Of a stretch of DNA of 17,929 bases, positions 13,893 through 17,929 are shown piece by piece. Source of the DNA: RGIG8775 sp045128735 (GTDB lineage Bacteria; Bacillota; Clostridia; Oscillospirales; CAG-272); assembly GCA_045128735.1 (NCBI GenBank), contig JBGVRT010000039.1, forward strand, positions 1 through 17,929, written 5' to 3'. Made by a program: the position numbers and the translations under genes. A model generated the notes under the pieces. It saw nothing but the letters and a program-made list of their open reading frames with translations, was not told where the DNA came from and did no database searches. The first letter of the stretch is position 1. Each line of letters begins with the position of its first letter.

Positions 13893-16800
13893 TAAACTTG
13901 CTAAGTCGATTATGACTATAAGTGTGGTGATAGTTATGGTATGTCTTTTGAGCTTATCGTCTTTTGCTGTTGATATTGAAAAAGAGCCGGCGCCTGATTT
14001 CCTTTGGGAGCTTGATTTCAACAAAATGTCAAGTATTAACGACAATATGGGAAATCCTCAATACACCATTGAGGGCAAAAACGTAACTCTTGGAGAGGTG
14101 TACAGCAAAAAAGCACTTGGTATAACCGACAACAACGGAGTTTATTATATCAACGATACAGGAAACATAATCGACGATTACGACACTTTTTCCATTGAGG
14201 CGGATATGTTCTTTGAGAAATTCCCCTCGGGAGTAAACAGCGCGGGACAAAATCCTAATGAGGCACCTATGTCATTTATGACCTGGATGACGCAAAATGA
14301 AGGAAGTTCAAGTATAAGCTACCGTTCTATAAGAATCAATTCTGACGGTTATCTCTGCACAGGATATACTGCGGACACCAAGACCGAAGCAAAGCTTCCT
14401 TTGGGGGAATGGTTTAAGGTTCGCTTCCTCATAAGCCCCTCCAGCGGTATGTGCGAGGTGTTTGTAAATGGACAAAATCTTTTGACATATAAGATTGGTG
14501 CGCCTACCAATATGATAATGTCAAGGGTGAGGTTTTTTGATACAAGATACCAGTATTCGGTATATTTCAGTAACATTTCGGTCTATTCCGACAGCTCTTA
14601 CCGTATAGGACTCTCCAAGGAGGAAGCGGCCGATTATCTGGCTTATCAGACTACAAAAGCTGAGAATGGTAGCTTTGATCTTCGCCTTATTTCCTCAATA
14701 AATATCGAGAATATTACAACCTATAACAACACGGGCTTTAATGTCACTCTTCTTTGGGGTGAAAACGGGAAGGCGAAGGTAGAAGAAAGGGATGTAAAGT
14801 CCACGGAGGTCTATGACTCGATTCTGGCAAGCGGAAAAGGTATTTCTGCATCAGAATTGGGCACAAAATACCTTGCGGCTGTTCCAATAGACGGAATTCC
14901 CGCCGATAAGGGCAACATCGAAATTGTAGTACGCCCATTTGTAAAAAAGGATGGTATACGCAAGTACGGCGAGCCTATTATTCTCATCTACTCGGGTGAT
15001 GAAAAGGACGGTTATCCTACTCTTTCCATAGGTAAAAGCTTCGCAGAATATACAGCTTATCCATCCGATGACACCTTTGTGCGTTGCGGAAACAATGAGA
15101 ATTTTGGCGACAGTCAGGTGCTTGAGTTGAAAAACTCAGGCGGTGCTACTCCTTATACAAGGGAGATTTACGTAAAATTTGAGTTTTCCGAAAAAGCCCT
15201 CAAAAAACTTCTTGCTTCGAACAGAATATATTTTGAGTTTTATGTAAATACACATCGTTCAAAAATGAGCGAGGAGGAGATTGCAGAGGGCGGAATACTT
15301 GCCGACATCTGCGGAGTTGATACCAACTGGAAAGAAAGCGAGCTTACCGGAAATAATGCCCCCACACTCGCCAAGGAGCTTGAATATATAGGCGAAGTAA
15401 GATACGCGGCTAAGCAATATAACGCCATTGACGTTACCGAATATGTTCTCGCACACGCCAAGGACGGCACGGTGGCTTTTAAGATAACAAATATTGAGCA
15501 TGACGGTGACAGCGGACAGATGCGCTTTGCATCAAAAGAGTCGGCTACGGGAACCCCCAAGCTGACGGTTTATCCCAGCAACTTTAACCACGAAATCGAC
15601 CTCAGCAAGATGAACAACGAGGGCTATGAGCCCTGGGGCTATGCCGAAAAGCTTGTTGACGAGTGGTTCAAGACAGGACGTGTAGAGGCTTACACCAATA
15701 CATACGAGCCTCACGACCTTGAAACTGTTGACGTAAGCAAGCCAAGCGGTTCGCACACTGTAAAGACCATGCAAAACTCAAGTGCGCCCACAAACCGTAC
15801 TTCGGCGGTAAAATACGCACGTACACTTGATTCGCTTGTCGGATTCAAGGGCGGACTTGTTTGTGAGTATGACATGTACGGCGGTATAACAAATTCGGGC
15901 ATTAAGGGTAATGCTACGGGCTACTTCCACGCGGAACAGGTAGACGGCAGATTCTACATAATCGACCCTATCGGCAATCCATTCTTCGCCTCGGGTGTCA
16001 ACACACTTCAGATTGGTTCTACCGACAACCAAAAGGCGGCAACGATTGCTAAATACGGTTCGGAAGAAAACGCATATAAAGCCATCACGGAAGAGCTTTT
16101 GTCAACAGGAATCAACACCTATTGGGGCGGTGACATTGGATTTTTTGAAGAAAACAAGTTGATCACGGCGGTAAGCACGGGCGGTATAGCTTACTACATG
16201 TTAAACGAGCTTGGTTTGGGCGCTGTGGCGGGCGGTACTGACAGATTTGCCCACAACAATACAATGAATGTCTTTGATCCTGACTTTGCAAGTTTCTGTG
16301 AGAGACACTATGCCGAAGTTGTTGCACCCTATAAGGGAAGCGACAGAGTTCTCGGTTTCTACTCGGATAACGAGCTTCCCGCAAACACAGATATGCTCTA
16401 TCGCTATCTAACCGTAGACTATACAGAACCGATAAACGCATTCTCATATGCGGCGGCTTGGACATGGCTCAAGCGAGCAACAGGCAACCCCAATCCCTCT
16501 GTAAACGATATTACTCCCGAACTCTCCGAGGAATTCAAAGCGTTTATTTTTGATACTTACTTTGCCGTAGTGACCGACGCACTTAACAAGGTTGGATGTG
16601 GCGACTATATGTATTTGGGTACTCGAATTCACAACGAAAACGAGACCAGCGAAGGATATCTCCGCGCAGCTGGTAGACATCTTGATATTATCTCAGTCAA
16701 CCTCTACGGCGGTATGGAGCCTCCTGCAGATACGATTGAGAGTATTTACAAATACAGCGGACGACCCTTTGTGGTTACAGAATTCTTTGCCAAGGGTAGT

Positions 16801-17256
16801 GATGCGGTTGATATGAACGGTTACGCTCTTGGAAATCAGAGCAATGCGGGCTGGAACGTTGATACTCAGACTGACAGAGCTATTCACTTTGAAAACTATA
16901 CTCTGCTTCTTATCGAATCTAAATCTTGCGTAGGTTGGACATGGTACAGATTCCGTGACAACGACCAGACGGTATATAGAGACGAAGTTGGAAATCTTTA
17001 CGTAGCGTTTGACATTGCGGGGGCTGCACCAAGTGCCTACAAAAACATTCAAAACGGAAATATTATTGACGGTCCAGGGCTTGCTCCTTCTCTTACAGTA
17101 TACTACAAGGGTGAGAGCGACCTGTCAAACGTAGGCTCAAACAAGGGAATCTACGACAACAAAATGAATATCTATACCGAGCTTGCGGGTTCATACAAAA
17201 AGATATACGACAATGTGTTTGCGCTTATTGACTATTTTGACGAAATGCAGAGCTGA
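13885..17256 (+). CDS. Secreted clan GH-A (agarase-like) glycoside hydrolase
   Basis: 1123-aa exported enzyme. The signal peptide ends near A28 (SLSSFA/VD). Parts in order: a LamG-like module (~30-250); a ~120-aa domain shared with the giant protein (~255-376; DLRLISSINIE, YGEPIILIYSG); a DNRLRE/CBM96-like beta module (~386-567; AYPSDDTFVRCG to TPKLTVYPSNF); and a TIM-barrel hydrolase (~680-1123). The barrel opens with DGRFYIIDPIGNPFFASGVN, as in agarase-like and GH50/GH42-type proteins. GFYSDNELP gives the clan GH-A Asn-Glu acid/base pair at N829-E830, and PFVVTEFFAKG gives the candidate nucleophile E966. Family number and substrate are not certain. Start: AGGAGG (13871-13876) 8 bases before ATG 13885; a farther in-frame start at 13840 would add residues before the signal peptide. 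It is second in the operon and probably releases oligosaccharides for the ABC importer that follows. Confidence 0.88.
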   Translation: MNNKLAKSIMTISVVIVMVCLLSLSSFAVDIEKEPAPDFLWELDFNKMSSINDNMGNPQYTIEGKNVTLGEVYSKKALGITDNNGVYYINDTGNIIDDYDTFSIEADMFFEKFPSGVNSAGQNPNEAPMSFMTWMTQNEGSSSISYRSIRINSDGYLCTGYTADTKTEAKLPLGEWFKVRFLISPSSGMCEVFVNGQNLLTYKIGAPTNMIMSRVRFFDTRYQYSVYFSNISVYSDSSYRIGLSKEEAADYLAYQTTKAENGSFDLRLISSINIENITTYNNTGFNVTLLWGENGKAKVEERDVKSTEVYDSILASGKGISASELGTKYLAAVPIDGIPADKGNIEIVVRPFVKKDGIRKYGEPIILIYSGDEKDGYPTLSIGKSFAEYTAYPSDDTFVRCGNNENFGDSQVLELKNSGGATPYTREIYVKFEFSEKALKKLLASNRIYFEFYVNTHRSKMSEEEIAEGGILADICGVDTNWKESELTGNNAPTLAKELEYIGEVRYAAKQYNAIDVTEYVLAHAKDGTVAFKITNIEHDGDSGQMRFASKESATGTPKLTVYPSNFNHEIDLSKMNNEGYEPWGYAEKLVDEWFKTGRVEAYTNTYEPHDLETVDVSKPSGSHTVKTMQNSSAPTNRTSAVKYARTLDSLVGFKGGLVCEYDMYGGITNSGIKGNATGYFHAEQVDGRFYIIDPIGNPFFASGVNTLQIGSTDNQKAATIAKYGSEENAYKAITEELLSTGINTYWGGDIGFFEENKLITAVSTGGIAYYMLNELGLGAVAGGTDRFAHNNTMNVFDPDFASFCERHYAEVVAPYKGSDRVLGFYSDNELPANTDMLYRYLTVDYTEPINAFSYAAAWTWLKRATGNPNPSVNDITPELSEEFKAFIFDTYFAVVTDALNKVGCGDYMYLGTRIHNENETSEGYLRAAGRHLDIISVNLYGGMEPPADTIESIYKYSGRPFVVTEFFAKGSDAVDMNGYALGNQSNAGWNVDTQTDRAIHFENYTLLLIESKSCVGWTWYRFRDNDQTVYRDEVGNLYVAFDIAGAAPSAYKNIQNGNIIDGPGLAPSLTVYYKGESDLSNVGSNKGIYDNKMNIYTELAGSYKKIYDNVFALIDYFDEMQS

Positions 17257-17285
17257 TAAAATATAAACTTAGAGGAATGATCGTT

Positions 17286-17540
17286 ATGAAAAAGAAAATT
17301 TTAATTGCATTGTTTGCCTGTTTTGTTATCATTACTGCGGTTTCTATGATGTCTTGCAATGAAAATAGTAATTTAGAGGATACAAAGGACGACATCTCAA
17401 CAGAAATATCGTCAGAAAGTGATTTTGAAACCGGTGAAATAATTTCTCAGGAAAACGATAACGAAGAAAACGAATTTATTGTCGTCCTTCCTGCTAATAA
17501 GGAAGAGCATTGGGGCGAAGCATCGGTTATAATAAAATAA
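17286..17540 (+). CDS. Small acidic lipoprotein of unknown function
   Basis: 84 aa. The N-terminus is a lipoprotein signal: KKK, hydrophobic core, then MMSC with lipidated Cys 24. The mature part is only ~60 residues and strongly acidic (many D, E, S, N), ending in IVVLPANKEEHWGEASVIIK. It is too short to be a solute-binding protein, yet it sits 29 bp after the hydrolase and 16 bp before one, so it is part of the operon. ATG 17286 is 9 bases from AGAGGA; ATG 17277 abuts that site and is rejected. It could be a surface spacer or partner of the transporter, or a gene remnant; I cannot tell which. Confidence 0.7.
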   Translation: MKKKILIALFACFVIITAVSMMSCNENSNLEDTKDDISTEISSESDFETGEIISQENDNEENEFIVVLPANKEEHWGEASVIIK

Positions 17541-17556
17541 CTTACGGGAGGCTGTT

Positions 17557-17929
17557 ATGAAATCAATAAAAATTGTGTGCTCAATATTGGCACTGCTTAT
17601 GTTATTTATTAGCTTTGCCGCATGTAATTCAAAAAATAACGGTTTCGAGGATACAACCAACATAACCGCTTCATACGATAGCGAACGTGATACTGTCAAG
17701 GATACCGTGCCTACAGACCTTGATTTTAAGGGCGAGTCGGTTACATTTTTCGTTCGTGATGACGATGTAATATGGAAAAACGAGATGGACGTTGAAAAGA
17801 CAACCAACGACACCTTATTTGACGCTATTTACTATCGAAACACAACAGTTGAGGAAAGACTTGGTGTGGAAATCAAGCAGATAGGTCAAGCTGGTAATTG
17901 GCATTCACACAATGGTTGGAATTCCACCT
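17557..17929 (+). CDS. ABC-transporter extracellular sugar-binding lipoprotein, 5' part
   Basis: The first 124 codons are present; the gene runs off the window. GGGAGG (17546-17551) precedes ATG 17557 by 5 bases. The signal ends in a lipobox, SFAAC, with Cys 23 as the lipidated residue. After a low-complexity linker, the mature domain starts DLDFKGESVTFFVRDDDVIW and continues TTNDTLFDAIYYRNTTVEER-LGVEIK, the typical N-terminal lobe of family 1 extracellular solute-binding proteins of Clostridia, where NDAIYxRNxxVEERxG is recurrent. Such proteins feed carbohydrate ABC importers whose permease genes normally follow. Its place after the hydrolase suggests it captures the released oligosaccharides. 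The substrate cannot be read from this fragment. Confidence 0.88.
   Translation, partial: MKSIKIVCSILALLMLFISFAACNSKNNGFEDTTNITASYDSERDTVKDTVPTDLDFKGESVTFFVRDDDVIWKNEMDVEKTTNDTLFDAIYYRNTTVEERLGVEIKQIGQAGNWHSHNGWNST

Noticed and set aside
1..17929. Mobile element, phage or defence system
   Set aside because: No transposase, integrase, phage structural gene, CRISPR repeat or restriction/toxin gene was found; the broken genes are not flanked by recognisable insertion-sequence ends.

Overview
The window looks like chromosome of an uncultured, anaerobic, Gram-positive Clostridia-type bacterium (gut or rumen style) that specialises in plant or host polysaccharides. The basis is strong AGGAGG-type ribosome sites, sigma-A promoters with extended TGnTATAAT -10 elements, Gram-positive signal peptides and lipoboxes, AraC-type sugar regulators, and glycoside hydrolases followed by a sugar-ABC-transporter binding protein. 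No tRNA, rRNA, CRISPR array, transposase or integrase was seen.

Layout. Positions 1-700 hold no intact gene: a GC-rich hairpin-rich stretch, two clear intrinsic terminators, a possible C-terminal gene remnant and a good promoter. Positions 744-1625 encode a chimera: the first ~69 residues are a ribokinase N-terminus and the rest is the C-terminal part of a GH78 (alpha-L-rhamnosidase-like) enzyme, so neither activity should survive. An AraC regulator (1665-2510, minus) is divergent from an intact cytoplasmic GH78 rhamnosidase (2674-5226), which is followed 13 bp later by a divergent RpiB/LacAB-type sugar-phosphate isomerase (5240-5812) and then by the first ~57 codons of a third gene. That fragment runs tail-to-tail into a second cut gene on the minus strand (5923-6387). 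Next on the minus strand is an AT-rich AraC regulator (6429-7289) whose last helix appears to be missing.

Positions 7340-17929 are a secreted-polysaccharide locus. An interlocked divergent promoter region and a hairpin leader precede a 1936-residue secreted protein with about five LamG-like beta-sandwich modules and no recognisable catalytic domain. After a 347-bp AT-rich spacer with repeated AAAAGTAGCTAC elements, a strong promoter starts an operon: a 78-aa protein of unknown function overlapping the next gene by 8 nt; a 1123-aa secreted clan GH-A, agarase-like hydrolase with LamG and DNRLRE/CBM96-like modules; an 84-aa acidic lipoprotein; and an ABC-transporter sugar-binding lipoprotein that leaves the window.

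Working model (inference): the two large extracellular proteins bind and cut a polysaccharide outside the cell, the lipoprotein(s) capture oligosaccharides for ABC import, and cytoplasmic GH78 plus the isomerase process rhamnosylated products under AraC control. The most notable observations are the broken or fused gene ends (about 951, 6020 and possibly 6450), which indicate either real rearrangement scars or assembly mis-joins, and the giant binding protein with its uncharacterised C-terminal module, which shares a ~120-aa domain with the hydrolase.
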